Positions 8,707-17,400 of a stretch of 64,000 nt of DNA are shown piece by piece. The first letter of the stretch is position 1, and every line of letters starts with the position of its first letter. Origin of the DNA: CBDDEC01 sp965226785 (lineage in GTDB: Bacteria > Chloroflexota > Dehalococcoidia > UBA2979). The notes beneath the pieces were generated by a model that saw only the letters and a program-made list of their open reading frames with translations, was not told where the DNA came from and did no database searches. The position numbers and the translations under genes were made by a program. The stretch spans positions 248,001 through 312,000 of the forward strand of contig CBDDEC010000002.1 of NCBI GenBank assembly GCA_965226785.1. The letters are read 5' to 3'.

Positions 8707-8744
8707 GCATACAGGTTCATCCTGATCGTCGCGAAGTTGAGCCC

Positions 8745-9314
8745 GTGGCTGTGCCGCCAGCAGACGACCCCGACGACCCCGATCCATCTACAGAGGGCAC
8801 CCCGTTGAGGGAGGAACCACCGAGGGATCTAGGTTCAGCCAGCGACGATCCCGTTGAGCCGACGACCATTGCGATGCCGTTGCCACTTGCGCTCCTCGTG
8901 AAGATTGAGCACGCCCGTCATCGGTTCAGTCATATGGTCCACGACGGTAACGCCGACCCACGACTAGCGGCGGCGGCATTTTACGCGGAACGGATTGCCG
9001 TTCAGCTCCTCGCCGAATTCGTGGACCCGATAGCTGACGTCGAGTGGGCAGGCGACGTCATGATCATCAGATTCAAGATCCCCAACGACGCGGACTGGGA
9101 TGCTCGGCTCGCTGTCGGCCCGCTCGGCACAGCGCAATATCGCATCACGGTCGGCGGCCAGTCCACAGAAGTGTCCTGCGATCAAGGCTGGATGATCATC
9201 GGCGATGGTCGTTTTTGCCTTCACGCCAGCCGAGCGCCCACGTGTGAGGCAGCTCGGCGGTGCGATCAATGCGGCCCATCTTGTTCGCGTGGATTCACTG
9301 CTCGCACTCGATGA
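8745..9314 (+). CDS. Hypothetical protein
   Basis: The frame can encode 189 residues from GTG 8745 or about 146 from ATG 8874 (PLPLALLVKIEHARHRFSH). The middle part (ERIAVQLLAEFVDPIADVEWA through QYRITVGGQSTEV) has normal amphipathic composition and looks like a folded alpha/beta protein. The last 35 residues are Cys/Arg-rich and may be out of the original frame. I recognise no family. The first 40 residues are Asp/Pro/Glu-rich and follow directly on an IS end, so the start may be chimeric. The gene is convergent with the secreted-protein gene that ends at 9295. Confidence 0.45.
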   Translation: MAVPPADDPDDPDPSTEGTPLREEPPRDLGSASDDPVEPTTIAMPLPLALLVKIEHARHRFSHMVHDGNADPRLAAAAFYAERIAVQLLAEFVDPIADVEWAGDVMIIRFKIPNDADWDARLAVGPLGTAQYRITVGGQSTEVSCDQGWMIIGDGRFCLHASRAPTCEAARRCDQCGPSCSRGFTARTR

Positions 9315-9906
9315 AGCCGTCGCTCATAACGTGGCACGTGACCAGCGGCCCGGGGATGAAACCGCAGCGGTTGCCATCGCACCACCACGGCTGCACCTCG
9401 AATGTCTCCACGGAGTGTGGCGCCGGGGTCGTCTCCTCCCACCACGGCGTCGGCACAGGGGGCGGTGTCGGCTCAGGCGTGGGCGGCGCCGCTGGCGGCA
9501 GTGCAGCCAGTGCCGCTGCATGTTCGGCCCTGTGGAATGCCCGCCACTCGTTGATCCAGCCCTGCAACGTCTCCCCGGTGACGTGCGAACCGCTAGGAGT
9601 ATCGGTGCTGTGGAACTTGCCGATGGAAGACTCGGCGCCGGCGTCATCGTCGTCCACCTGGCTCATCGCCAGAAACACCTTGCCCCGGGTGAGCCAGCAG
9701 CCGTCTTCCTTGCATGGATCGATCCAGCCCAGTATGGCGGTCCGAAGCTCAGTCTCGCCGGGTGAGTTCTCGCGGAACCACTCGCCAAGTTCGCCACGAG
9801 TGAGGCCGTCACCGTAGGGATCGTCCTGGGCCTGCGCGGTCGGCGCGAGAGCGAGGAAGCCTGCCAGCAGTAGCACCAGAGCGATCGCAGCCAGCCGCAG
9901 CATCAT
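9295..9906 (-). CDS. Secreted hypothetical protein with signal peptide
   Basis: The protein has 203 residues, starting at ATG 9906 with AGGAAG 5 nt upstream; a second ATG follows immediately. An N-terminal signal peptide (MMLRLAAIALVLLLAG, cleavage after TAQAQ) is clear. The mature part contains a helical region (GLTRGELGEWFRENSPG, LTRGKVFLAMSQVDDDD), a Pro/Thr-rich linker (PTPEPTPPPVPTP) and a C-terminal Cys-containing module (WWCDGNRCGFIPGPLVTCHV) with four Cys likely to form disulfides. An extracellular or envelope location is inferred. I do not recognise the family. Confidence 0.65.
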   Translation of the reverse strand: MMLRLAAIALVLLLAGFLALAPTAQAQDDPYGDGLTRGELGEWFRENSPGETELRTAILGWIDPCKEDGCWLTRGKVFLAMSQVDDDDAGAESSIGKFHSTDTPSGSHVTGETLQGWINEWRAFHRAEHAAALAALPPAAPPTPEPTPPPVPTPWWEETTPAPHSVETFEVQPWWCDGNRCGFIPGPLVTCHVMSDGFIECEQ

Positions 9907-10059
9907 GTGTCTTCCTGCGCGCCAGCATACCAAAGCCAGCGACTGGAGGTCAGTTGATGATGTCCACTCTGACCGGCACGAGCATCGTAAGCGCGTTGGA
10001 GTCGGTGATGCGCACGAAGAACGAGAGCCCATCGACCGGCGCGCTGACCGGCACGTCGA

Positions 10060-10215
10060 TCACGGAGAAGTCTGGTTGCGCCAGCGGTGGTAGGTCTGCT
10101 CCGAGATCTCGACCTGCTTCGCCGCCTCGGCGATCGTCTGCCCTTCACCGAGCAGCCGCTCCACCTCCCGCAGCTTCCGCACGATCTGCTCAGGCGTGTG
10201 CCTGCGTCGTTTCAC
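10060..10215 (-). pseudogene. IS3-family orfA fragment
   Basis: Reading from GTG 10215, the minus strand gives RRRHTPEQIVRKLREVERLL and then EGQTIAEAAKQVEISEQTYH before the end of the helix-turn-helix. This is the N-terminus of an IS3 orfA transposase subunit. The leucine-zipper half and orfB are missing; the frame runs into unrelated sequence and stops at 10060. Confidence 0.7.
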
Positions 10216-10455
10216 CGTGATGTCCTCCTCCACCCACTTTCATGGGCCAAAGGACTCTCATCAACGGTGGTCCCGTTTCAGGGGGTCAGGTCAGTACGGC
10301 GCGATCGCGCGCGGCCTGCACTAAGCGCCCTGTAATAGGGGCGCCCTGCGCTCAGGCGGGCATACGTTAGGGTGTGCGCCTCGATCGGGGCCGATTTCCG
10401 CCCACAGCGCCCTCCGCAAGCTGGAGGAGACGGTCGAGTTCGTCATCAGCGAGTC

Positions 10456-11387
10456 GTGGGACGGCAAAACCTCATGCGGCCCACCGATACTCATGATGCA
10501 AACCTCCTAGCACCGGCTTGCTGACGACTCGCTGGCTCGGCATCCGCTGCACCGGCTTGCGTCCCTCCGGAGAGTCGAGCGCCAATGACCGATGCGGCCG
10601 CATCGCGTTGTAGTGCTGGACGTACTCACCAAGCACCCGCCTCAGATGCCGTTCGTTGACCGCGATGACATGGTCGAGACACTCGCGCCTGAGCGTGCCG
10701 ATGACGCGCTCGGCGATGGCGTTGGCATTCGGCGCGCGCACCGGAGTCAGAATCGTCTCGATCCCGAGCCGTCGAGCGCGTGCGATGAAGTCTCCGCCAT
10801 AGCTACGGTCGCGGTCGCGGATGAGGAACCCTGGCTGCTGACCCCAGGCGGTCGCCTCGATCATCTGCTGCCAGATCCAGGGCGCGTTCGGATGCTCCGT
10901 GACGTTCCAGTGCCGGATGCGGCGCCGGTCGTGGTCGATCACGATGAGCACGTAGAGCGTGCGGAAGGCGAGCGTCTGGACCGTGAACAGATCGGCGGCC
11001 CAGATGCTGGACGCGTGGTTGCGGAGAAACGTGCGCCACGACTGGCTCGGGGGGCGCCGCAGCGCTTGCCGGCGGTAGCGACTCACGGTGCGGGCGCTGA
11101 CCTCGAAGCCAAGGGCACGCAGCTCGCCGACGATGCGGACGGCGCCGCACCGTGGATGCTCAGTGGCGATGCGCAGGATCAGCCGCTGCCACTCGGCGGG
11201 AATGTGGGGACGCCCAGGTCCGCGACGACTCTTCCAGCGCCAGTAGGCGCGCCAAGCAGAACGATGCCAGCGCACCACCGTGTCCGGCTCGACCATCACG
11301 AGCGTGCCTCGCCAGCCGGACCAACCACGTGCCAGCAGTGACCAGAGTCGGCGGTCGTGGCGACGGAGCCGCGGTCGACGACGGCCC
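10456..11387 (-). mobile_element. Copy A of the 1118-bp rve-type IS, truncated at the transposase 5' end
   Basis: The 3' terminus GTGGGACGGCAAAACCTC begins at 10456. The transposase frame runs from the stop at 10472 up to 11387, where it is cut at codons for RRRPRLRRHDRR by the terminus of copy B. About 35 N-terminal codons and the other terminus are missing. The DDE core residues (WAADLF, VIDHD, NAIAERVIG) remain, but the start and left end are lost, so it cannot move alone. Confidence 0.85.
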
Positions 11388-12505
11388 GTGGGACGGCAAA
11401 ACCTCATGCGGCCCACCGATACTCATGATGCAAACCTCCTAGCACCGGCTTGCTGACGACTCGCTGGCTCGGCATCCGCTGCACCGGCTTGCGTCCCACC
11501 GGAGAGTCGAGCGCCAATGACCGATGCGGCCGCATCGCGTTGTAGTGCTGGACGTACTCACCAAGCACCCGCCTCAGATGCCGTTCGTTGACGGCGATGA
11601 CATGGTCGAGACACTGGCGCCGGAGCGTGCCGATGACGCGCTCGGCGATGGCGTTGGCATTCGGCGCGTGCACCGGAGTCAGAATCGTCTCGATCCCGAG
11701 CCGTCGAGCGCGTGCGATGAAGTCTCCGCCATAGCTACGGTCGCGGTCTCGGATGAGGAACCCTGGCTGCTGACCCCAGGCGGTCGCCTCGATCATCTGC
11801 TGCCAGATCCAGGGCGCGTTCGGATGCTCCGTGACGGTCCAGTGCCGGATGCGGCGCCGGTCGTGGTCGATCACGATGAGCACGTAGAGCGTGCGGAAGG
11901 CGAGCGTCTGGACCGTGAACAGATCGGCGGCCCAGATGCTGGACGCGTGGTTGCGGAGAAACGTGCGCCACGACTGACTCGGCGGTCGCCGCAGCGCCTG
12001 CTGACGGTAGCGGCTCACGGTGCGAGCGCTCACCTCGAAGCCAAGCGCACGCAGCTCACCAACGATGCGGATGGCGCCCCACCGTGGATGCTCAGTGGCG
12101 CTGCGCAGGATCAGCCGCTGCCACTCGGCGGGAATGTGGGGACGCCCAGGTCCGCGACGACTCTTCCAGCGCCAGTAGGCGCGCCAAGCAGAACGATGCC
12201 ACCGCACAACCGTGTCCGGCTCGACCATCACGAGCGTGCCTCGCCAGCCGGACCAACCACGTGCCAGCAGTGACCAGAATCGGCGGTCGTGGCGACGGAG
12301 CCGCGGCCGACGACGGCCCCGGGTGTAGACGGCGAGCTGATGCCGCAGCGCTAAGTTCTCGAGGACGAGATCTCGGCGGGCGCGGACCGAAGCGAAGAGT
12401 GCTGCGACAAGCAGACGGAGGTAGAGCACAGACGAGCCTCTCGTGGCTCGCCGATACTCTGCTATCTCAGCATCGAACCGCACGGATCAAGTTTTGCCGT
12501 CCCAC
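11388..12505 (-). mobile_element. Copy B of the 1118-bp rve-type IS, complete
   Basis: It is bounded by GTGGGACGGCAAAACCTCAT at 11388 and, at 12505, the inverted form ending TTTTGCCGTCCCAC, giving imperfect terminal inverted repeats of about 22 bp. The length of 1118 bp equals that of the copies at 26198 and 51842. No target duplication is visible: the left side is copy A and the right side is the interior of an integrase gene. Confidence 0.9.
11404..12429 (-). CDS. rve/DDE transposase of IS copy B
   Basis: The protein has 341 residues from GTG 12429, which has GAGAGG about 5 nt upstream; an in-frame ATG at 12483 would add 18 residues but has no ribosome site. The N-terminal helix-turn-helix half includes LENLALRHQLAVY, VEPDTVVRWHRSAW and a winged block HPRWGAIRIVGELRALGF. 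The integrase core has Asp in WAADLF, Asp in VIDHDRRRI and Glu in NAIAERVIGTLRR. The tail ends HHEYRWAA. It resembles IS481/IS3-like single-ORF transposases. Confidence 0.9.
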   Translation of the reverse strand: MLYLRLLVAALFASVRARRDLVLENLALRHQLAVYTRGRRRPRLRRHDRRFWSLLARGWSGWRGTLVMVEPDTVVRWHRSAWRAYWRWKSRRGPGRPHIPAEWQRLILRSATEHPRWGAIRIVGELRALGFEVSARTVSRYRQQALRRPPSQSWRTFLRNHASSIWAADLFTVQTLAFRTLYVLIVIDHDRRRIRHWTVTEHPNAPWIWQQMIEATAWGQQPGFLIRDRDRSYGGDFIARARRLGIETILTPVHAPNANAIAERVIGTLRRQCLDHVIAVNERHLRRVLGEYVQHYNAMRPHRSLALDSPVGRKPVQRMPSQRVVSKPVLGGLHHEYRWAA

Positions 12506-12892
12506 GGGTGTCGCCGGAGCACGTTTATCTCTACCTGGGGTCCTTCAAGCACCTCAGCCTCGAGTCGCGCCACCGCTACTTTCGTGAGGCCCGCTGCTTC
12601 TTCAACTGGCTAGTCGAGTCGCGCTATCTCGGCGACAGCCCGTTCCGTGGGATCAAGAACGTCCGCCTACCCCAGCGCATCGTGGAACCGTTCTCACCAG
12701 CAGACATCGAGCGCTTGCTGGCCGCCAGCGACGCTGAGAGCGCGCTCGTACGATCGTGCTGTCCCTCCTCGACACGGGACTCCGGTGTTCGGAACTCGTG
12801 CAACTCTCGACGGTCGACCTCGACCTTGAGAGGCGCAGACTTCGGGTGCGCCACGGCAAGGGGAACAAGCAACGCGTTGTGCCGTTCGCGCG
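12506..12892 (+). pseudogene. Tyrosine recombinase (Xer-like) fragment
   Basis: The frame begins abruptly after copy B with VSPEHVYLYLGSFKHLSLES, continues FFNWLVESRYLGDSPFRGIK, shifts frame near 12755, then reads LLDTGLRCSELVQL and RVRHGKGNKQRVVPFA. It is closely similar to residues about 55-180 of the intact recombinase at 53051. The N-terminal arm is lost to the IS, and the catalytic C-terminus (HxxR, H, Tyr) is lost at about 12893. It is non-functional. Confidence 0.8.
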
Positions 12893-13242
12893 CCGGCCAT
12901 GTCTCCGAACTGCTGCGAGGCTCCGTGGCGCGCGATGTCCTCGAAGCCCTCCGCGCCCGCCTGTACGTCGACGATGCACACAACGCACGCTGCATGCAGG
13001 GCTGCCTCTCGTGCGTGTTGAGCTACGAGGCGCAGCACTTGGTCGAAGTCGGCCTCGATCACCCGCGCGGGCTCGCGCTCCTCGACGCGTCCCTCGCGGG
13101 AGACTCCGTCACCGCGCCCGAGATCAGCCCCGCGCCAGCTGATGGAACCCCGACACCGCAGCGCGATGCAGAGGAACGTTTCGCCCGCGCTGCGGTGCGC
13201 AGACGCGAGCGATCCAGGAGGCGGGGATCCACAAGGGGCTGA
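12893..13242 (+). pseudogene. Possible DUF1998/DrmB-like C-terminal fragment
   Basis: The frame fused to the recombinase remnant reads ARDVLEALRARLYVDDAHN, then ARCMQGCLSCVLSYEAQ and DHPRGLALLDASLAG. A C-x(2-4)-C-LSC-x-LSY pattern followed by a helix ending in a leucine-rich turn is typical of the DUF1998 domain at the end of DEAD-box helicases and DISARM DrmB. Only the tail is present, and the rest of the frame is Arg/Pro-rich. This assignment is tentative. Confidence 0.35.
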
Positions 13243-13316
13243 AACCGGAAGGACCGCGAAGTTCGTCCGGGAGGCATACCCTGGCGGGCGAGACGCTTCA
13301 CCCATGGAGGTGGTTG

Positions 13317-13529
13317 GTGACTAGTTTCCTTTCGAAGCTGCTTGGCCGGGCAGAGGATGTGGTTTCGCCGGAGTCCACCGGACTAGAGCTGCTGACTCCC
13401 GAGCCACGTAGGAAGTCTGCGCGGCGGGAGCCACCGGCACAACTCGATTGGTCGCGCGCAGAGTACATCCCAATGCCGCCTTCCCCACCGACCTGGGAGA
13501 TGGACGGTCGTGACGACTTTCCCAGCTAG
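13317..13529 (+). CDS. Small hypothetical protein
   Basis: The frame encodes 70 residues from GTG 13317, with GGAGG 7-11 nt upstream (TTG 13314 is an alternative). A short amphipathic N-terminus (TSFLSKLLGRAEDVV) is followed by a Pro/Arg-rich tail. No family is recognised. It ends 34 nt upstream of the CoA-transferase start and could be a leader gene or a remnant. Confidence 0.4.
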   Translation: MTSFLSKLLGRAEDVVSPESTGLELLTPEPRRKSARREPPAQLDWSRAEYIPMPPSPPTWEMDGRDDFPS

Positions 13530-13563
13530 TCCATACTCAGTGCAGCGAGGGGGAGGACCTGCC

Positions 13564-14820
13564 GTGCCAGAACCACTTGAAGGCATCAGAGTCGTGGAAG
13601 TGGCCCGGGCGCTCCAGGGACCGGTCGCCGGGCAGTACCTCGCGGACATGGGCGCGGGCGTGATCAAGGTCGAGCCGGCGCTCGGTGACCCGAATCGTCG
13701 CTTCCGCATCGTGGGCGCGGAGGACGCCGAGAGCGGATTCGGCACCCAGTTCGTGAGCGCGAATCGGGGGAAACGCTCACTCTGGCTGGACCTGCGCGAC
13801 GAGGCATCGCTGGAGGTCGTGCGCCAGCTCGTCGATCGCGCCGACGTCTTCCTCAGCAACTACCTGGAGCCCTCGCTCATCGCGATGGGCCTCGGCTACG
13901 AGCAGTTGCGCGCACGGAACGAGGAGCTCGTGTACGCGCTAGTCAACGGCTACGGTCCGCTCGGCCCCGACGCCGCGAAGCGCGTGCTCGACGGCGCCGC
14001 CGCCGCCCGCGGCGGGCTTTACAGCGTCACCGGGCCACGCGACGGTGCCCCAATGATGCCCGGCTCTGTGATCGCCGACCTTGCGGGCGCGATGCAGCTC
14101 GCCCTCGGCATCACGACCGCGCTCGCTGCGCGGGAGCTGCACGGCGGAAGCCAGCGCGTCGACACGTCGGGGCTCGGTGCGCAGCTGTTTCTGCAGGCGT
14201 ACGAGATCGACTCGGTGTCGCTCAGCGGCGACCTACTGACGCGAGCGGGGGCGCATAACGCGAACATCCACGGCACGTACGGCCTCTACGAGACCACCGA
14301 CGGCGCGGTCATGATTGCGTTCCTCTCGGACGAGCCGACGTGGATCGCGTTCTGCGAGTTCGCCGGCCTCGAGGAGCTGCTGTACGACGAGCGCTTCGAC
14401 ACCGCTGACAAGCGCGGCGGGCGAGCGTCCGATGATCCGCAGGGCGCGAGGGCGAACGAGATCCGCCCTTACCTGCAGCGGGCGTTCCGGGCGAAGACCA
14501 CGGCCCAATGGACGAAGTTCCTCGCCGGCCATCCGCGGCTCGTCTGGGACGTCGTGCAGGACTACAGGCAGGTTCTCTCCGACGAACAGGCGCTCGCGAA
14601 CGGCTACTTCATCGAGCAGGAAATCCCGACCTTCGGCAAGCGCCGGCTCGTGGGCAACACGGTGCGCGTCAACGGCGAGATGGCGCCGCAGAAGCCGGCG
14701 CCGCCATCGCTGGGGCAACACAACGAAGAGATCCTGTCCTCGCTCGGGTACGATCCGGCCGCGATCGACGAAATCACCGCCGCCGCTCGTGCCGCGGCGG
14801 TGCGGCGGCTGAGCGGCTGA
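13564..14820 (+). CDS. CaiB/BaiF family III CoA-transferase
   Basis: The protein has 418 residues from GTG 13564, preceded by a strong GGGGGAGG. The family III signature is present: PLEGIRVVEVARALQGP, YLADMGAGVIKVEP, NRGKRSLWLDLRD, DVFLSNYLEP, and the central VLDGAAAARGGLYSVTGPRD region leading to GAMQLALGITTALAAREL. Such enzymes move CoA between acids (for example formyl-, carnitine- or succinyl-CoA donors); the substrate cannot be read here. It is a paralogue of the broken gene at 32790-33757, whose conserved blocks match closely. The first frame-compatible ATG lies far inside the fold, supporting the GTG start. Confidence 0.85.
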   Translation: MPEPLEGIRVVEVARALQGPVAGQYLADMGAGVIKVEPALGDPNRRFRIVGAEDAESGFGTQFVSANRGKRSLWLDLRDEASLEVVRQLVDRADVFLSNYLEPSLIAMGLGYEQLRARNEELVYALVNGYGPLGPDAAKRVLDGAAAARGGLYSVTGPRDGAPMMPGSVIADLAGAMQLALGITTALAARELHGGSQRVDTSGLGAQLFLQAYEIDSVSLSGDLLTRAGAHNANIHGTYGLYETTDGAVMIAFLSDEPTWIAFCEFAGLEELLYDERFDTADKRGGRASDDPQGARANEIRPYLQRAFRAKTTAQWTKFLAGHPRLVWDVVQDYRQVLSDEQALANGYFIEQEIPTFGKRRLVGNTVRVNGEMAPQKPAPPSLGQHNEEILSSLGYDPAAIDEITAAARAAAVRRLSG

Positions 14821-14839
14821 CGGCTGAGCAGCTGACTCG

Positions 14840-14968
14840 GGCTCCGTCAGAACTCAGACCACCGATCCGCTGCTAGCGTCGGAGTGAACGACGACGCTGG
14901 GGAGGATTGCCTGTGATGTGCCCGCGCTGCAGCTCGAGTGAGACTAGTTCGCGCAGCCGACGCACCTC
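14840..14968 (+). mobile_element. 5' end of an IS6-type element (terminus plus first 18 transposase codons)
   Basis: The terminus GGCTCCGTCAGAACTCAGAC starts at 14840. A ribosome site GGGGAGG and ATG 14916 follow, encoding MCPRCSSSETSSRSRRTS, which parallels the zinc-finger start (ICPRCDSDQTTRRRRRTS) of the full element at 15836-16788. It stops abruptly at about 14968 in unrelated DNA. Confidence 0.7.
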
Positions 14969-15196
14969 GACGCCGTCGACGAAGAGCTGGGTGCTGCGCC
15001 AGCCGGCGACCAGGCCGAGCAGGCGGTCCAGCGTCGGCAGCCGATCGGAGTGGACCGGCACCAGGTGCCGGCGCACGCCGTGCGCCTCGGTGAGGCGGGA
15101 GCCGGGGACCGACGCGGCCAGCGCCTCGGCCGCGGCGTAGCGTCGAGACGACGACTTGGCGAAGGCGATCACGTAGCGAGATCTGCGCTCGTCCAT
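14969..15196 (-). pseudogene. Hypothetical protein, truncated by the IS6-type end
   Basis: The reading from ATG 15196 (MDERRSRYVIAFAKSSSRRY) gives about 76 ordinary-looking residues ending in GWRSTQLFVDGVE. The remaining frame down to 14873 is antisense to the IS6-type fragment. It looks like the N-terminus of a small cytosolic protein; the family is not recognised. Confidence 0.4.
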
Positions 15197-15207
15197 CGCT
15201 GAGCATG

Positions 15208-15542
15208 GACGCTCGACGCTCCCACCAAGTCAAGTCGTACCGACCGGCGACCAGCGGGACTCGTGATGGGGTGCGGGCGATTGAGAACATGTGTGCTACA
15301 CTCGCGCCGATGCAAGTAACTACTCCTGGTGATCAGCCTGGGCAAGCCCATTCCGAGAGCGGAAACTCGTCCCGTGGTGGGCTTCTCGAACAGCAGGCCG
15401 CCGCGCTGCGAGGCCACTTCCGGGCACGGGCGATACGCCGATCCGTCCGTGCTCAGCGTTCCGCCCAGCGGCGCCGCGCGGACCGAGGCGCCGACCGAAG
15501 GTAGGGCAGCTGGTTCCCAAGAAGGGGACCGAGGGTTCGAAT
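15208..15542 (+). repeat. 335-bp direct repeat, copy 1
   Basis: It is nearly identical, without indels, to 27316-27650 (offset 12108). It contains a promoter-like GAACATGTGTGC/TACACT segment, a possible short frame starting MQVTTPGDQPG, and the D-arm-to-T-arm part of a tRNA-like sequence ending GAGGGTTCGAAT. In this copy the tRNA-like sequence is cut before its acceptor stem. Confidence 0.85.
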
Positions 15543-15611
15543 TCCTGAATCGACCGCGTTGGGTCCTCGAGGAGGCGCACGTCGGCGCCCCCGGCGAGGA
15601 TACGCAGCCCC

Positions 15612-15835
15612 GTGGGACGGCAAAACCTCATGCGGCCCACCGATACTCATGATGCAAGCCTCCTAGCACCGGCTTGCTGACGACTCGCTGGCTCGGCGTC
15701 CGCTGCACCGGCGAGCGTCCCTCCGGAGAGTCGAGCGACAATGATCGATGCGGACGCATCGCGTTGTAGTGCTGGACGTACTCACCAAGCACCCGCCGGA
15801 GATGTTGTTCGTTGACCGCGATGACATGGTCGAGA
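15612..15835 (-). mobile_element. Copy C of the 1118-bp IS, 3' end only
   Basis: The terminus begins at 15612. The transposase tail (HLRRVLGEYVQHYNAMRPHR to HHEYRWAA) is present, and the copy is cut at 15835 by the terminus of the IS6-type element. Confidence 0.85.
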
Positions 15836-16788
15836 GGCTCCGTCAGATCTGAGACGCGGGCGTGCGCCAACCTTGCAGCCGATCGCGGTGCCCCCTCTTG
15901 GTTCATGCTGCCGCCGCGATGAGCGAACGCCAGCGAGCGATGAAGACTCGTCTCTGTTCGGCCAGCGAGAGGTGACCTTCGCCTCGGCGGCGGACCCGCA
16001 GGTAATGGCGCACCTCATCGAACGCCGTACAGAAGCGTGAGGCTGATTCGAAGCTCCCGAAACCGAGCATCGGGTAGTAGCGCTGCTTCACGGCCCGATG
16101 GCTCTGCTCCGTGTAGTTGTTGAGGTACTGCGTCGTCCGGTGCCATGCCTTGCGGCCGATGATCCAGCGGATCGCCCGCCGGTAGGCGGGATGCAGGTCG
16201 GTCGTGATTCGTCGAGGCCGGCCGTCGGCGACCTCGAGCAGGCGCCGGAGGAACAGGCGCGCCGCATACTTGTCGCGGCGCTCGCTGAGCATCGAGTCGA
16301 TGAGGTCACCGTTGTGATCGACCGCTCGGTAGAGGTAGCACCAGCGTCCGCCGACCTTCACGTACGTCTCGTCGAGATACCACGAGACGCCTGTGCTGCC
16401 TCGCCGCTTGGCGCGCAGCTGCTCGGCGAGGAACGGTGCGAACCTGAACTCCCAGGCACGGACCGTCTCATGCGTCACCTGGAAGCCGCGGTCCAGCAGC
16501 AGCTCGGCGACATCGCGGAAGCTGAGCTTGTAGCGGAGGCGCCAGAGCACCGCGAGCAACACGACGTCCGTCGGGTACTGGAGATCGTTGAATGGTGTAC
16601 CCGTCCGCTCGTTGAAGATACGGTCGCAGTCGCTGCAACAGAAGGTTCGGTAGCCCAGCGAAGTGCGTCGACGCCGGCGAGTGGTCTGATCTGAGTCACA
16701 GCGCGGGCAGATCACGGTCGGTCCTCTCCTGGATCGTCAGTGAGCGCGACGCTAGCAGGAGAGTCGTGGTCTGAGATCTGACGGAACC
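15836..16788 (-). mobile_element. IS6-type element, complete (953 bp)
   Basis: The termini are GGCTCCGTCAGATCTGAGAC at 15836 and, inverted with two mismatches, GTCTGAGATCTGACGGAACC ending at 16788. One transposase gene fills the interior. The flanking bases (GGTCGAGA and AACCCGGG) do not match, so the usual 8-bp duplication is absent and the element probably sits at a deletion junction: it joins an IS copy on one side to a bare IS3 end on the other. Confidence 0.85.
15903..16715 (-). CDS. IS6-family transposase
   Basis: The protein has 270 residues from GTG 16715 with AGGAGAGG upstream. The N-terminal zinc ribbon has CPRC and CCSDC, and the NERTGTPFNDLQYPTDVVLL block is typical of IS6-like enzymes. 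The DDE core is complete: Asp in WYLDETYVKV, Asp in ITTDLHPAY and Glu in NYTEQSHRAVKQR. The protein is full length for the family. Confidence 0.9.
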   Translation of the reverse strand: MICPRCDSDQTTRRRRRTSLGYRTFCCSDCDRIFNERTGTPFNDLQYPTDVVLLAVLWRLRYKLSFRDVAELLLDRGFQVTHETVRAWEFRFAPFLAEQLRAKRRGSTGVSWYLDETYVKVGGRWCYLYRAVDHNGDLIDSMLSERRDKYAARLFLRRLLEVADGRPRRITTDLHPAYRRAIRWIIGRKAWHRTTQYLNNYTEQSHRAVKQRYYPMLGFGSFESASRFCTAFDEVRHYLRVRRRGEGHLSLAEQRRVFIARWRSLIAAAA

Positions 16789-16804
16789 AACCCGGGGCGG
16801 TTCA
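16789..16804. mobile_element. Solo terminus of the IS3 element
   Basis: AACCCGGGGCGGTTCA here is identical to the right terminus of the IS3 element at 29521-29536. The rest of that IS3 copy is absent and the IS6-type element begins directly beside it. Confidence 0.6.
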
Positions 16805-16858
16805 ATCCGACTCTCATCCCTGCGTTGGGTGCTCCTCGCCATTCTGCATTCGCCCCGC

Positions 16859-17400
16859 CTAAACGTCTGTGACGCTGCCCTCCCCCGACAACGACCCCTG
16901 GCGATCGCGCGCCTCGCCAATGTGACGCCACAGCGTCTCTCGCAGCGTCTCGCCGAGTTCGTTCTCGCGGCCGGGCACCGCACCAATCGCGGCAATGTCA
17001 CTTCCATAGTGCTGGGTCGTCCCCGGGTAGAGCGTGGCCGCGAAGCTCACCACATGGCGCCCCGCCCCGTCGCGGATCGCGTCACGATAGGAGTGCATCT
17101 TGTCGACGTCGGATTTCACTGGCAGCCCCGAGCCCTGGTCGTCAGCGTCCAGCTTGTACTTCGGATCGAAGAGCAGCATGTCGAGGTCGCCGTCCGGCAT
17201 GCCGATCTCGACGGCGACGCGTTCGGCGACGCCGAGCATGGTCACGGACGCCCGGCAGATCTGCTGGAGCGATTGGTCACCGGCCAGCCGCCGTTCGTTG
17301 GCGACGATCCGACGGAGCACGGATGAGGCTAGGAGTCTCGGCTGAATCGCGTGGGCTTGAGCAACTTCCGCATACGACCGATCAGCGCGCCGTACCTCGG
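16859..17400 (-). pseudogene. Restriction-type nuclease C-terminal fragment (DUF2357/McrC-like PD-(D/E)XK)
   Basis: The minus-strand frame ends at 16859 and contains DMLLFDPKYKLD, then GLPVKSDVDKMHSYRDAIR, SFAATLYPGT and a final helix. Asp before a K-Y-K motif, followed by DxDKMHxYRDAI and a LYPG strand, is the core of the nuclease domain in DUF2357 proteins related to the 5-methylcytosine enzyme McrC. Upstream about 60 residues are plausible; beyond about 17400 the frame degenerates. The N-terminal partner-binding part and any McrB-like GTPase are missing. Confidence 0.5.

Noticed and set aside
10592..12273. 249-codon plus-strand frames inside IS copies A and B
   Set aside because: They are antisense to the transposase and recur in every copy because the copies are homologous; the composition is Asp/Arg/Pro-rich with no ribosome site.
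15205..15504. 99-residue protein encoded in the 335-bp repeat
   Set aside because: The frame is Arg/Gln-rich and ends inside the tRNA-like segment; the second copy has the same frame only because the DNA is repeated. There is no ribosome site.
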